From Magnolia sinica (taxonomy: Eukaryota > Streptophyta > Magnoliopsida > Magnoliales > Magnoliaceae): a stretch of DNA of 64,000 nucleotides. The notes beneath the pieces were generated by a model. That model was not told where the DNA came from. It made no database searches and saw only the letters and a list, made by a program, of their open reading frames with translations. A program made the translations under genes and the position numbers. The stretch covers positions 15,880,032 to 15,944,031 of the forward strand of contig NC_080582.1 of NCBI RefSeq assembly GCF_029962835.1, read 5' to 3'. Of the stretch, positions 33,145-45,297 are shown piece by piece. Numbering within the stretch: position 1 is the first letter of the stretch; each line of letters opens with the position of its first letter.

Positions 33145-33420
33145 AAATATTCCTAAGGTGACAAAAGTTTTGGATAGGCTAATTTTTGTATTTTCACTTC
33201 ATCCAAATAGGCTAATTTTTGTGTTTACAGTTGATCCAAATAAGAATAATATGGTATGGATGGCATATAAACATCACCGTGGATCCTAGGAAGGTTTTAC
33301 TTGTGGGTGCATTTTTCATTGTACGGCCCACTTGAGTTTTGGATTTACATTAATTTTTATCCTATGTTGCGAGATAGGTGGATTTCCTACCAATATAATG
33401 GTGGCCCACTAACTTCCCGT
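33145..33420 (-). repeat. Hairpin MITE family 1, right part of inverted subtype
   Basis: GGTGACAAAAGTTTTGGATAG, GGATGGCATATAAACATCACC, CCTAGGAAGGTTTTACTTGTG and TTGAGTTTTGGATTTACAT match 2520-2765. A 35-bp repeat of GGCTAATTTTTGTGTTT is duplicated inside (33178-33235). Confidence 0.6.
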
Positions 33421-33489
33421 CCCAGCATTCTAGTGTCAATGGGCATTTGCTACTTTAATTGAATTGACTTTTACCATGGCACAGAGGCT

Positions 33490-33920
33490 GTGGGTCTACA
33501 GAGATGTCTGTGACAAATCCATTTTGGCCATCTGTTTTCCAAGACGAAAATATGACAGGATTTTAAAATTCAGGTAGATCCAAAACTTAGATGGACCACA
33601 CCAAAAAAACAGTGGGAACAACAACATCCATCATTAAAATCTTCTTGGAACTGTCCAACATATTTCTATACCATCCAACCCATTCATATAATTATTACCA
33701 CTCAGATAAACTGTTGCAACAAATATCATCCCCAATATAAAACTTTTGTCACCGTCAGGCATTCAATCCCCCCTGTTTCATGTGGTATAAAGCACATGAG
33801 TTTTGGATCCGATTGGTTTTTAGAATTTTGTCCTATTGTACGCTTTTAAAAACAGATGGACGGAGTGGATTTGTCATGAACATCTCTACATGTCCACACA
33901 GCTCTAGGTACAGAGATATC
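33490..33920 (+). repeat. Hairpin MITE family 1 copy, subtype C
   Basis: It is collinear with 2830-3245: CTACAGAGATGTCTGTGAC, CATCATTAAAATCTTCTTGG, CCATCCAACCCATTCATATAA, TTACCACTCAGATAAAC, AGTGGATTTGTCATGAACATC. Confidence 0.65.
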
Positions 33921-33959
33921 TTTGAACCTGGTGTCAAAGGGAATCCGCTCACCTCATCA

Positions 33960-34410
33960 TGCGGAAGGAACCATTTAGAGCTGTTAATGGGCTGGGTTAG
34001 GCCAAGCTCCGTTCAAGCCCGGCCTGTAATTCTGAACTAGCCCAATTCCAATCCGGGCATATGATGAGCTAAAATAGTTCAGCCCGAGTCCAGCCGGGGC
34101 AATTTACACAAAGCCTAACCCGAGTCTCACCAAACCCTCAATATCACTAAGGATAAATGATATTTTGGCGTGCCTTATGTGATAGAGAGAGAGGGAGAGT
34201 GAAAGAAATGGAGAAAAGTAGGTTTAGAAAAGACCTATTGGGCTCGGCTGGATTTATGGGATTTGGGGAGCTACGCCCAAGTCGAGCCCGATTTGATTTA
34301 AGCGCAAGCCTGACCGTGAGGCGTGTACACCATCCCAAACCAAGCCAAATATGGGGGAAGCCCGAAGGCCCGTCAGGACTACCCAGCCTATTGACAACCC
34401 TAGAACCATT
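33960..34410. repeat. Degenerate GCCC/GGGC-word region
   Basis: Irregular short words such as GGGCTGGGTTAGGCC, CAAGCCCGGCC, AGCCCGAGTCCAGCC and AAGTCGAGCCCG dominate on both strands around a GAGAGAGAGGGAGAG patch (34184-34200). They resemble decayed short tandem repeats. The opposed short frames here are not genes. Confidence 0.5.
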
Positions 34411-34419
34411 GCTCTAGAA

Positions 34420-35015
34420 TCTGAATGCACCAGACTTATAATATCAGATGCATCCACAAGAGTAGGTACAGATTTGAATCTTAAATCCCATTTAACACCT
34501 TGGATTTGGTGATAAATGAGTGCATTTCAAGTTCAAATAGCTGCCGTTTGTGTTTGGCACCCTTGATTTGAAGGTAATATCAAATCTATCTTTATTAAAA
34601 GGAAATGCCTCTCTCTAGTGTATTAATCCATTGAATATTGATGATGCCTCAAAATAATCTAATTATCAGCTGCAATACTAAAATTACATCAATTGAATGA
34701 TCTAAACTATTCAAATGCCGAACATCTAAATGGACATTTAAAAAATGTCATGAGTCACTTCTTTGTGATTCTGTGGCCCACCCCAGGCTCAAAATTTCCC
34801 CTTTCTTGGCCAAAGTAAATATTTTAATGGGCTTATTACAGTCATTCTATCGAATAACATACATATATTTAGGATATAAAAATTGATTTAGATCTGCAAA
34901 TCCAAGCTTGCAAACGGAATCACCTCGACTCAAATGTAATTATGATTTGAGCCCAATGCATTTCAAATATCCAAGCCCGCGAAGGGGGCCTTAGCATCTG
35001 CACTGCATCACGTAA
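34420..35015. other. Non-coding spacer in unit 2
   Basis: It is AT-rich text without a gene. Weakly inverted words near its borders (GCACCCTTGATTTGAAGG at about 34558 and GCATTTCAAATATCCAAGCCC at about 34958) hint at a decayed small inverted-repeat transposon, not resolved. Confidence 0.35.
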
Positions 35016-35614
35016 TCCCCATATGATTGTTGTTTACATTTTATGTGAATGAAAACTGCTGAGTTCTCTGTTAGTTTCTCAACTTAGTTGGTAGATGTGG
35101 GGCTCGTGGATAGTCTATTCAAGCCATTGATCTAACATCCCCAAATATGGATGTACCAATACCAATATATCCTCTCAATTGGTTAGCACTAACCTTCCCA
35201 TTGTTGGCATGCAAATACATGGTTAAAAGAAATGAATGAACAGACCACATTCATGGAAGGAAAGGTCAAAGATTTGATGGCTACAATCTTTCAATTTGGG
35301 AGATTTTGGAGACATTTTCCATCCATGATGGGAGCAAACAGAACAATGGCTTGGATGCATCAATCATAAACCCAACACGACTAATTCCAAAAAATTTCGA
35401 GGAGGGAATTTTGCCTCGAATGAAACACACTCTGGCCTACCCCTCTTAGTGTAAAGAGTGCCAAGATTGCTTTTGACTGCAAAAGGGATTCCTCTCTTCC
35501 ACAGGACATCCCATTCCCTCTGATGGAAGGAAGCACCTACCTTTCTCTTTGACTCTCCCTTTCATGCAAGGAAGCATCCAATTCTTCATCACACTTGCCT
35601 TCACCTCTACTTTT

Positions 35615-35730
35615 GGGTAGCATAAATAAACATATGCTGTATGAAGCTTGCAAGCTTGCTGCAGTTCTTGATATGTCTTGTTAATTTTATTTGAGTTGCT
35701 ACTGGAAAGCCATCAATTTCAGGTATGTAC
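35615..35730 (+). promoter_or_regulatory. Conserved promoter plus putative first exon and donor, copy 3
   Basis: The TATA position reads CATAAATAAAC (35621), weaker than TATATAAAC in the other copies. TGTATGAAGCTTGCAAGC, TTTTATTTGAGTTGCTACTGG and the donor CAG|GTATGT (exon end 35722) are preserved, although 12 bases just before the donor (GAGGAGTCAAAT in copy 1) are partly deleted. NB-ARC copy B lies 7.9 kb downstream. Confidence 0.5.
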
Positions 35731-36589
35731 ATCTATTGAAATTTCCCTCTTTTCTCATATTAAGAGATATTCTATCATGGCTGGTGTGAATAGATGCCAA
35801 ATGTTCTTGGAAGGTGTGCAAGTAGGATGAGTTGTGCATAGTTGAGATGAGTTCTTGATCTGACTCGTTCAATTATCAGAAGTGATTACCTACAGGCACC
35901 TATTTAATAAGTTAAATATTCTTTTATTTTATTTTTCCTTCACACCCATTCAAAGCATCCAATGGCTGAAAACATGCGGTGTAGACCCCTACAGGTGACC
36001 AGTTCCCTTTGATAAGTGTATGGATTGAAGTCTAAATAAGCTGGCCGTGAAAAGTTTGAGTATGGGTAGAATTTAGGTTTGTTACAGTATTAGGGTAATC
36101 CTACTAAAGTGGGATGTTTTTTTTTTTTTTTTTAAATAAATTTATTTGTTAAGAAGAGTATCTGCTAAGATCCCTATAAATCTCTAGAAATCTCAAATCT
36201 TTCCTATATATTCCAGTAATTGTTAGTTAGTAAAATAAAGATAATTTTACAAAATATTAATCGGTCCAATGGTTACCTTAGGTTAATTTTCTCCAACTAT
36301 GATTTTTCCTAAAATGATGAAACTGCCCACCAATTAATGAATGAAGTTACTTAAAAATGAATTAAATAGGTAGAAATGCAAATATCATTAACAAGGTGTT
36401 GTTATAAAAGAATTGAATTTTTATTGAAAAATTCCTCATAAAAATTAATTTATGCAAAAAGCCTTTAAATTATATATTTTAAAATAATGTTTCCTACTAC
36501 ACAGGTGAAGATAAAAAGCCATTTCTACCCATTTTCATTCGTCCTCTCCGGCTGACACCAGTTACATCCCAATCTTGCCATGGGCTGCA

Positions 36590-37015
36590 TTGGGTGGGAC
36601 ACATTTCCAAAATGCACTCTCCAACCGGTGCACACGAAACATTTTTAAGAGAATTGCTCAAAGCTCAATTCTATATGTGATTAAAATGGACCACACGGTT
36701 GATTGAAAATAGTGTATAGGGCCACGTGCATCCTCTAAATTGTTTCCCTTGGCGTGGCCCACTTGAGTAAAGATTGTCCTTATTTTTTGGACCGGGTCCT
36801 AAATAAATTTTTGGCATCTAAAGGTTTGAGTGGATGTCACATGATAATCATGGTGGGCCTTGAAAAAACTCAACGAACAACATCTATCTTATAACCACTT
36901 CATTTATTGTGGCCCATTTGAATCATAGGCTAACTTGATTTTTGTGGACTTAGGCTCTATATGGAATTATAGATTTAATGGTCCAAATGGATTTCAGGTA
37001 CGCATTGTAGTTGGG
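36590..37015 (-). repeat. Family 2 repeat copy, reverse orientation
   Basis: It is collinear with 5990-6430: TGGCGTGGCCCACTTGAG, GGATGTCACATGATAATCATGG, CATCTATCTTATAACCACTTC, TTATAGATTTAATGG, ATGGATTTCAGGTACGCA. Confidence 0.55.
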
Positions 37016-37104
37016 GCTCGGTGGGCATCCCATAAAAAAAAAAAATAATAATAATAATAATAGAAGGAAACTAATTGCACCGGCTGTAGAGATATCGGTG
37101 TGGC

Positions 37105-37545
37105 ACCGCGTGGCCCAAGCTCTTTGGGGGCCACTATACTGCATGTGTTTTATCCATATTGTCTATTCATTTTCTAACTCATTTTAGGGCATTTGCAGAT
37201 CCTAAGCTTTAGGTGGACCATGGGAAAAAAAACAAAAGGGTCATTGAGCTCATATTTGTGTTTTTCGGTTCATCTAAGTACATGACCTTGGAAAATAAAA
37301 CATCACGGTGAGCCCTAAGACTATTTCAACAGTGAATCCCACTTTTTTCAGTGGCCTACATAAGAAGGTTTCAACTGTGGGCTTTAACTCCCACTGTTTT
37401 CTTTGGTGGTCGTCCACTTAACTTTGGATCTGCATCATTATTTGCCCATGCCTTAAATTGAACTGAAAAATGGATAAATCAGTCTGCATAAAACACATGC
37501 TTCATTGTGTGGCTCTGAACTTAGTGCACATTGCCTGGAGTCAGG
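37105..37545 (+). repeat. Hairpin MITE family 1 copy, paralogue of 6535-7010
   Basis: TGGCCCAAGCTCTTTGGGGG...TTTTATCC at left and AAAACACATGCTTCATTGTGTG at right, with the interior duplicated CAACAGTG and CAACTGTGGG segments as in unit 1. Confidence 0.55.
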
Positions 37546-37559
37546 CTTTTGAAAATCTC

Positions 37560-37815
37560 ATCTAACAGCCGGAGTGGGACGCCCCTGCCAATCTTTTACA
37601 GGGCCCACCATATGTGTATGTGATATCCACTCCTATTGTTAAGTATATTATAGTTAGTCTTACATCCAGAAAATTAGGCTGACTTGTTATTTAGATGGAC
37701 CACACTAAAAGAAAAAGTTGGGAGATGCACCGAGCCCCACCTGATGATTATCTGAAATCCACTCAAATCATTACATGCCACAGAAAAACATTAGGCCTTA
37801 GGTCCAAAATTCTGT
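37560..37815 (+). repeat. Family 2 repeat copy
   Basis: It is the unit-2 counterpart of 7040-7380: GTGGGACGCCCCTGCC, TGTGATATCCACTCC, TTATTTAGATGGACCACAC, GATGATTATCTGAAATCC, CATTACATGCCACAG. Confidence 0.55.
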
Positions 37816-38029
37816 GGGGCCCCCTACGGTAGGTTAAAGCTCTCCACCAGATTAGGTTCGGCCCTTACGAGAAGTTTTTAAAGGTGTGTGTTCATCACCA
37901 CTATTTCCCATGGCATACATTAAACACATACATCTTAATGGGCTCACATAGCACCGTCTGTAATCTGCATCGAGGTTAAAGGCTCCGTCCCAGTGTATTA
38001 AGACTCGGATTGGGTATAGAGCTGGATAA

Positions 38030-38185
38030 AATCCGACCTAATCCGAACCGAACCAAAGGCCCTGATAGGTGCGGATTGAGTAGGCCCACTCAAATCCGAT
38101 CGTACATCGGATCGAGTTCGGATCAGTGGTCAATCCGGACTGATCCGATTGGATCCCATTCGATCTGTTCTGATACGATCTAGTC
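38030..38185. repeat. Degenerate GATCCGA/TCGGATC word repeat
   Basis: Repeated variants of GATCCGA(A/T), TCGGATC and GATCCGATTGG occur in both orientations over 150 bases. The same kind of text occurs at 41760-41995 on the other side of the Mutator-like element. Confidence 0.6.
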
Positions 38186-38471
38186 ATATGAGAAGTAAAG
38201 AGATGGGGTAAAACCATTTCCCAAGAAAAGGTGACCTAAGGGAAGGGAATTGGATTGTGTACTGAGTAACTCAGTACCGTAAGGGCTACTGAGTTGAGGT
38301 GGCGGCATTCTATTGGCCCTAATATGTGGGGCCGGCTTCACTCTTCCAAACGGCAGAGCAAACGATGTTAGCCCGTTTCTCTCTCCAGTTGTGTAGAGAG
38401 ATTCTCTCCCGCGTCTCCCCGCCGTGCAGAAAAAAAAAATAAAAAAAATCTCTCCAGCCGTGCAGGGAAAA

Positions 38472-38496
38472 AAGAAGAAGAAGAAGAAGAAGAAGT
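38472..38496. repeat. (GAA)n microsatellite in left arm
   Basis: About eight GAA units, mirrored by (TTC)n at 40632-40665 in the right arm of the palindromic element. Confidence 0.95.
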
Positions 38497-39255
38497 AGAG
38501 AGAGAGCTTGCTGGTCTCTCCTGTTGACCTCTCCATCTCCCTCTCGACTTCAACCTCCCTCTCTTTTTCGGATCGGCATCAACTCGTTTCCTCTGCATGA
38601 TGATGTTGATTTAGGATTATGAATTTCGCTCTTCTTTCTCTTCTCTCTTTACATGGTGATGCTGATTTAGGATTAGCGATTTTGCTCCCTTCAATTGACA
38701 GTTTGATGAGAGATTAGAGATTAGGGTTTGAAATTGAAAATCCGCAGTAGGGAATTTTTCAAATCCCTAATCCATAACTTGATATTTTTTAAATTTATAA
38801 TTCCTAATTAGCATTTTCATATTAGAAATTAAAAATTCATGTTAGGAGATTTTTCAAATCCCTAATCCATAACTCGAGATTCTTCAAATTTCTAATTAAC
38901 ATTTTTCAATCCCTAATCCACAGTAGGGGATTCCCTATTTGTTTTTTTTTTAGAGATAACATTCCTAATCAAATGTGCGTATTTATTATTATTTATTATT
39001 ATTTTCAATCCCTAATTAGGATTTTGCATTTGTAAATTTAATTGGGGACTTTTTTTTAATCCAGTTACGATTTTCAATTTTTAATCCCTAATTAGGGATT
39101 ACAAATTAATTAGAGATTGTAGACTGAAAATCTTAAAATAGGTTTTTTTAAACATTTGATTAGGGTTTTGATTAAGATTTTTTTACGATTTTTATTAGGG
39201 TTCTTCGTTTGATCAGGGATATGATTGTTTTAGTAAGTTACCTTCGTCTTAAATG

Positions 39256-39256
<1 letters not shown>

Positions 39257-39287
<31 letters not shown>
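39257..39287. repeat. (TA)n microsatellite in left arm
   Basis: About 15 TA units, mirrored by (TA)n at 40161-40184 in the right arm, though there it adjoins a long (TC)n run that the left arm lacks. Confidence 0.95.
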
Positions 39288-39289
<2 letters not shown>

Positions 39290-40080
39290 GGGAATTGACT
39301 AACCCTTGCCTAATTGGTAATCTGGACCTAATTTGTTGAATGCTTGCTTGAATTACGGAATCACGTCGCCATTGGAAAGTTAACTTGATAAGCTAAAACC
39401 GATTATTTTTTTTTAGCTTGAGTGATGTTTAACCTTTGAACTATAGCAACGCTCTTTGTTGACAAAAAATGGATAACCACCTTGATTATTGTTAGCAACA
39501 AGCCTTTTGAGGCAAATATCTGTAGAATGATAAAACCCAAGGTGGTTATCCATTTTTTGTCAACAAAGAGCGTGGCTATAATTCGAAGGTTAAACATCAC
39601 TCAAGCTAAAAAAAAAAAAAAAAAAAAAACAATTTTAGCTTATCAAGTTAACTTTTCAATTACGACATGATTCCGTAATTCAAGCAAGCATTCAGCAAAT
39701 CAGGTCCAGATTACCAATTAAGCAAGGGTTAGTCCATTCCTAGATTTTATTTTATTTTATTTTTACTTTAGAGATAACATTTAAGGTGAAGGTAACTTAC
39801 TAAAACAATCATATCGCTGATCAAATGAAGAACCCTAATTAAAATAGTAAAAAAATCTTAATCAAAATTATAATGAAGATTTTAATCAAAACCCTAATCA
39901 AATGTTTTAAAAAACCTAATTTAAGATTTTCAGTCTACAATCTCTAATTAATCTGTAATCCCTAATTAGGGATTAAAAATTGAAAACTGTAACTGGATTA
40001 AAAAAAGTCCCCAATTAAATTTACAAATGCAAAATCCTAATTAGGGATTGAAAAAAAAAACCGCACATTTGATTAGGAAT

Positions 40081-40184
<104 letters not shown>

Positions 40185-40631
40185 AAACAAATAGGGAATC
40201 CCTTACTATGTATTAGGGATTGAAAAATGCTAATTAGAAATTTGAAGAATCTCAAGTTATGGATTAGAGATTTGAAAAATCCCATAATATGAATTTTCAA
40301 TTTCTAATATGAAAATGCTAATTAGGAATTATAAATTTGAAAAATCTCAAGTTATGGATTAGGGATTTGAAGAATTCCCTACTGCGGATTTTCAATTTCA
40401 AACCCTAATCTCTAATCTCTCATCAAACTATCAACCGAAGGGAGCAAAATCCCTAATCCTAAATCAACATCACCATGTAAAGAGAGAAGAGAAAGAAGAG
40501 AAAAATTCCTAATCCTAAATCAACATCACCATCTAGAGAAACGAGTTGATGTCGATCCGAAAAAGAGAGGGAGGTTAAACTCGAGAGGGAGACGGAGAGG
40601 TCAACAGGAGAGACCGGCAAGCTCTCTCTCT

Positions 40632-40665
40632 GCTTCTTCTTCTTCTTCTTCTTCTTCTTCTTCTT
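40632..40665. repeat. (TTC)n microsatellite in right arm
   Basis: About eleven TTC units, longer than the mirrored (GAA)n run of the left arm. Confidence 0.95.
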
Positions 40666-41034
40666 TTTTCCCCAGCACGGCTGGAGAGATCTTTTTTTTT
40701 CTTTTTCCTGCACGGTGGGGAGATGCGAGAGAGAATCTCTCCACTCAACTGGAGGGAGAAATGGGCTAACGCCGTTTGCTCTGCCTCTTGGAGGAGTGAA
40801 GCCGGCCTTTGGCCAATAGAATGCTGCCACCTCAACTCAGTAGCCCTTGTGGTACTGGGTTACTCAGTACACAATCCGATTCGTAAGGGAAGTGGGTGGG
40901 GCATTGATGAGGCCTCCCTTGGGCAGCAGGCACCCAACTGTAGTCAACGGTAATTACTTCACTTCTCTCTCCTTTGAAATCCAATCGGATAACGTACTTT
41001 GTTACTCAGTACGCTTTTATCATACTGAGTAAAC

Positions 41035-41475
41035 TCCTATGGGCCACCTTGAATTCTTGTGATTGATCTATGCCGCCCATCCGTTTTTTTATCTTATTTT
41101 AGCTGTTGGACCAAAAATCGAAACATATCCAAAGCTCAAGTGGGCCATACCACAAAAAATAGTGGGAATAATGATTTCCACCGTTGAAACCTTCCTAGGG
41201 TCCACATTAGTGTTTATTTTTCATCCTACCTACCTGTTCATAAGATCATAAGAACATGGATGAAGAGAAAAAACAAATATCAGCTTGATTCAAAGCGTCT
41301 ATCCACCCAAAGAATTTTTCAACGGTAGATTTTCAATTCACACTGTTCCCTATGGTGTGGTCCACTTGAGCTTTGGATATGCTTTATTTTTATCTCATTT
41401 ATTAAAATTAAATTACAAAATGTATGGACGAAGTGGATAAAATAAATACATTATGTTGGGCCTTACATAGTTTAC
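41035..41475 (+). repeat. Hairpin MITE family 1, full copy
   Basis: The left arm ATGGGCCACCTTGAATTCTTG is unusual; the rest is standard: CCACCGTTGAAACCTTCCTAGG, CTACCTGTTCATAAGATCATAAG, GTCCACTTGAGCTTTGG, and the right end ATAAATACATTATGTTGGGCC. It is bordered on both sides by TTACTCAGTACGC words (41010 and 41470), also found near 28690. Confidence 0.6.
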
Positions 41476-41759
41476 TCAGTACGCTTAGCATAGTACGTAA
41501 GCCACTTCCCTCTCTTCTGCCAAAATCCCGCCGCTCCCTAGATTCCCTACCAAGTAGGCCTTTTATCCCGCCTTTCCCCCTCCCAAGTCCGATTTAGAAA
41601 CTTCTATCTCGCCTATTACCCTCCCAACTCTGATTTAGAAATAGATTGGCTACTCCCCCTGCCACCAGCCAATGGGGGATGGTTGGTGTGGCCCCACCAT
41701 GATGTATGTGTTTCATCCATGACGTTCATATTTTTTATTTTTATTTTAATCTTTCAAAA

Positions 41760-41995
41760 AATAAAATAAAACAGAAGACTCGATTCGAATCGTGCCCAAC
41801 CTGATCCAACTCGGTTTCCTTGACCGAGTTGGACTCGGTTCAGGTCAGGCCAGTAATGCATCGGATCGAATCAAGTCAGCTAACCAGAACCCGGTCCCGT
41901 ATTGGATTGAGTTCGGATCAATTACTTAAAAATTCGGATCGAGTCAACTTGGACCCAATCCCGTCCGGCTCGACTCGATGCCCACCTCTGATTGA
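41760..41995. repeat. Degenerate TCGGAT/GACTCGG word repeat
   Basis: Variants of GATCCAACTCGG, GAGTTGGACTCGG, ATCGGATCGAATC and TTCGGATCGAG alternate in both orientations. The short frame at 41820-42017 lies in it and is not a gene. Confidence 0.55.
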
Positions 41996-42029
41996 GTACT
42001 ACCGAACCTGTACCTAGCTAGGGACAACT

Positions 42030-42465
42030 GTCAGAGGCTTTGTGGGACCCACCATGATATATATGTTCTATCCATGTTGTCAATCTATTTTGATAGATCA
42101 TTTTAGGGAATGAGCCCAAAAAGGAGACAGCTATGAGGCTCAAGTAGACCACACCAGGCAAAGTAGTGGAGATTGAACTCTTACGGTTGAAAACTTCATA
42201 GTACCCACTGTGAATTTTATTTTCCATCCAACCTGTTAACAAGGGCACATAGACCTAGATGAAGGGAAAAAACAAATATCAGCTTGATTCAAAATTTCTG
42301 TGGCCCTACGAAGTTTTCAACAATGGGCTTTCAATCTCCACTTCTTCCCGTTGTGTGGTCTACTCAGGCCTTCCATCAGCCTCCTTTCTGGGTTCATGCT
42401 CTAAAATGAATTATTAAAATAGATGACTGGCATGGATAAAAATATACATCAAGGGCAGCTCCATC
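42030..42465 (+). repeat. Hairpin MITE family 1, full copy
   Basis: TTTGTGGGACCCACCATGAT at left; right end GGCATGGATAAAAATATACATC. The core words include TACGGTTGAAAACTTCATAG, CCATCCAACCTGTTAAC and GGGCACATAGACCTAGATG. Confidence 0.65.
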
Positions 42466-43059
42466 GAGACCCGGACATGATCGTCCAATATCTAATGTCA
42501 TGTCTTTGCAGCAGGTTAAAAGGCTTTCCCAATTTCGTATGGCCTGACTCACCCAATAGGCTATTGACGCAGGGAGAACATGCTCGACGCGTGTTCCACG
42601 GGGAGAAAAATATTCTAAATCCACGTAACTTATCTTGACTCCACACAGATATGCCTATTATTATAAAAAATGAAATCAAGTTCCAGAATCAAATTAAAAC
42701 AAAAACTCCATAAAACCGTGACTTACCATGAATAGTAAACTTACTAGTTATAGATGGTCATGATGTCAACTAGAACTCATGGTTTTCTAACCATGTTATT
42801 CTCCTAATTTTTCTAAGCAGCTTTCGTATTAGAACATCGACAGATCAAAAGTTATGATCAAATTAAAACTTACTATAAATAGTAAAAACAAAATTTAATC
42901 TGATTTTCGATAGTCAATACCATGGAATCTCACAAATTCGACATAGGCAATATGCAGGTTTTAACATCCTGATGGTCCGGATAACTTCCACCTCCAATTG
43001 GGCCTTTTCTGTTCCATCTTTGCCATGAAACTATTTGCAACCCACTCTACATCAGCTGT
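42466..43059. other. Spacer, nothing recognised
   Basis: AT-rich unique-looking sequence. Overlapping opposed frames near 42400-42680 have no family motif. No element ends are seen. Confidence 0.35.
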
Positions 43060-43460
43060 AGCCCTGACAGTGGAGCTCACTTTGATTTATGTATGGTATA
43101 TGGATACCGTTCATCTATTTTCCTACCTAGCTCCTTTCAGTACAAGAATCCAAAAATTAGGCAGATCCATACCTCACTTCGACTATACTATAGGAAACCG
43201 TGCTGACTGAATACATACCATTAAAAACTTTATAGGCCTACTCTAATACCCATCGTAATGTTTATTAGCCATATAATCTTTTGATCTGGGATTTGGATTT
43301 AATTCAATTTTGGGCTCATGCTCTAAAATGGGCTGTAGAGACAGATGGATGATGTTGATATTCAATATATTCATCAAAGGTGGGCACCGCAGTTAGAGAT
43401 GGACCTAATCGTCTCCCTTTCCGCAACAAGTTTTTAATGGTGGGCGTTCACTGACCACTG
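43060..43460 (+). repeat. Hairpin MITE family 1, rearranged copy
   Basis: TGGAGCTCACTTTGATTTATG with CCGTTCATCTATTTTCC, ACCATTAAAAACTTTATAGGCC, ATCGTAATGTTTATTAGCC, then a right arm GATCTGGGATTTGGATTTAA...GGGCACCGCAG and a displaced AAGTTTTTAATGGTGGGCGTTC (43429). The core and arm order is disturbed. Confidence 0.5.
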
Positions 43461-43598
43461 TTTCACTAACCAATTCCATATTACTTTGAGCACAAACACA
43501 GCTTGGAAAATTGATGCGGGTGCATTGCCCGGCCCATTGCCACCCTTACTCATGAGACAAGGAATTCGAATTTTGCAGGAGAAATCTGGCGTTAGGCA

Positions 43599-44315
43599 AT
43601 GGCAGCTTCTAAAGACAATGATGATCGATGGCTCAAAGGAGGAGGAGAGGTTTTGAGCACTCTGTCACAACGCATGAGGCAGCAGATATGGAATTGCTTG
43701 AGAGATGACAAGATTTCAGTGTTCTCAGTATGGGGACAGCAGGGAGTGGGGAAGTCACGGATCATGAAACAGGTGGTCATGGAAATGGAGGAATTTGGAG
43801 AATCTTGCCATCTGTTTGAAATAATCACACGAGTAAGAGCACCAGGGTTGGAGAGTCTTGCAAAGAAGATGCAGGCGAGAATTGAAGGGGAATTGGTCCA
43901 TGTGCAGGACAAGCTGACAATAAGGAAATTGGTTGATGTAGGTACTTGGCATTTCATTGAGCCTGAACGACAGTTAGAGGTTTTAAAGATGTTTGATGCA
44001 AAAGGGAGAAGGAATCAGTTGATGGAGTTGCAGATGGGAATACAGAATGCATTTGAGAACCCAGAGTCCATACAAATCTCCATAGCTGCTAAGCGTATCA
44101 AGGATAAATTAAGTGGCCAAAGGTTCATTCTCATCTTGGAAGATGTTTGGGAAAGCTTTGACTTGCAAGAGATGAGAGTTCCAGTCACAGCCCCTGCCAC
44201 CACCAGTGGCAGCAAAGTCATGATCACGACTCAATCCCATGATGTTTGTTCTGAAATGGGAAGGCAGCATCTAGTCATGCAACATCCCTTTCAAAGAATG
44301 GTGTCCTTCAACTAA
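43599..44315 (+). pseudogene. NB-ARC (CNL-type NLR) gene fragment B, 238 codons, no LRR
   Basis: Plant NLR receptors use NB-ARC as an ATP/ADP switch in immune signalling. This frame has the P-loop GQQGVGKS (residues about 47-54), an RNBS-A-like stretch around ITRVRAPG, kinase-2 FILILEDVW (about 177-185) and RNBS-B GSKVMITTQSHDVC (about 207-220). The Trp ending kinase-2 is typical of the coiled-coil (CNL) class. There are only about 40 residues before the P-loop, too few for a full coiled-coil domain. The frame ends at VSFN without GLPL, MHD or LRR segments; 500 or more residues are missing. It could be an NBS-only decoy-like protein, but the truncated paralogue and surrounding decay favour a pseudogene. 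The start follows the acceptor-like TTTTGCAG|G at 43578. Confidence 0.75.
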
Positions 44316-45297
44316 GTGATTCTTCTCTGCTTAAACTACCTCTACTTACCATCTTATTCTTCTCTTCTTGAACTATTGTTACTCTTTTATTTGTGTTATG
44401 TATGTGGTAGAAAGAATAGGGTGTTCCACTGGACTTAAATGAATTAGTCTTACTGGCTTGAATTATGAATTTCAGGAAGAAATTGGATGTGTTGCTCTTT
44501 TGCATGTATTTCAGAAAGGTAACAAGTACCAGATTTGTTTGGCAAATCATGGTCGCAGCAGTAAGCAAGACTCAATTTTTTTTATTTTTCCTTTCATTTT
44601 CCTGATAGACTGGGTTTACCTGTCTTTTATGTTAGATGATTTTTGTTAGGGGTTCTTGCTATTTTGTATGAATTTGTCGGGTTTTTCTGGTTTCATTTAT
44701 GATCCCCTAGATGTAATTTTCTATTATATCGGTGAAATTATAGATGACAGTATCCCCACAAATTTTTATTTTTTTTATTTAAAAAAAGGCATAAGCTAAT
44801 GAGCTCAGCCCAACCCATGGATTAGGCTGAAACTTGGGCCAGGCTCATCCAAATCTCGACTGGTCTAACTCAATTGTTCCATGGTGGGGGATCTTTAATT
44901 CTTTATCAACACTCTTAATCATGTTTATCCAATCCAGAGAAACAGGCACTGTTGGATAAAAGTTTGGGTTGCTGAGTTGAGGTAGGTCTGAAAATTGGGT
45001 CCCAGCACATGCCCGATTTTCAATCTTAACCAGTGAGCTATGGAATTGAGCTTTGGTAGGCTCTCCAGCCAAATACTCACCCCACCAAAGCGGACTCTTA
45101 TACCGAGCTTGGAGATCTTGAGTGTGCTGGAAATTCTATGACAAATAGAATGCAAGGTTACAAACCAATGACCTAGTATTCTCAGCATAATGAATTATGC
45201 TATAACAGATCATTTTGTTTTCTAACTTCTTGTGTGGACCTCAATGAGTCATCCAAATAGTCCCTCTGTTTTTTTTTTTTTTTTTTTTCCTACTTAG
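44316..45297. other. Non-coding part of duplication unit 2
   Basis: Collinear with 9125-10338, shorter by a deletion that removes the first part of the RNase H-like frame, replaced by a T run (45270-45291). Contains a GCCCAACCCATGG-type word patch shared with 9555-9620. Confidence 0.4.

Noticed and set aside
36950..37144. Minus-strand frame with poly-Leu/Phe stretch
   Set aside because: Translation of an (AAT)n/A-rich run at 37030-37062 inside a family-2 repeat border.
38180..38598. Two overlapping minus-strand frames of 118 and 76 codons in the left arm of the palindromic element
   Set aside because: They consist of poly-Phe, poly-Ser and GAA-repeat translations, have no family motif and fall in the inverted-repeat arm.
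40459..40835. Minus-strand frames of 123 and 86 codons in the right arm
   Set aside because: Poly-Lys or poly-Arg translation of a microsatellite; the other arm does not preserve either frame.
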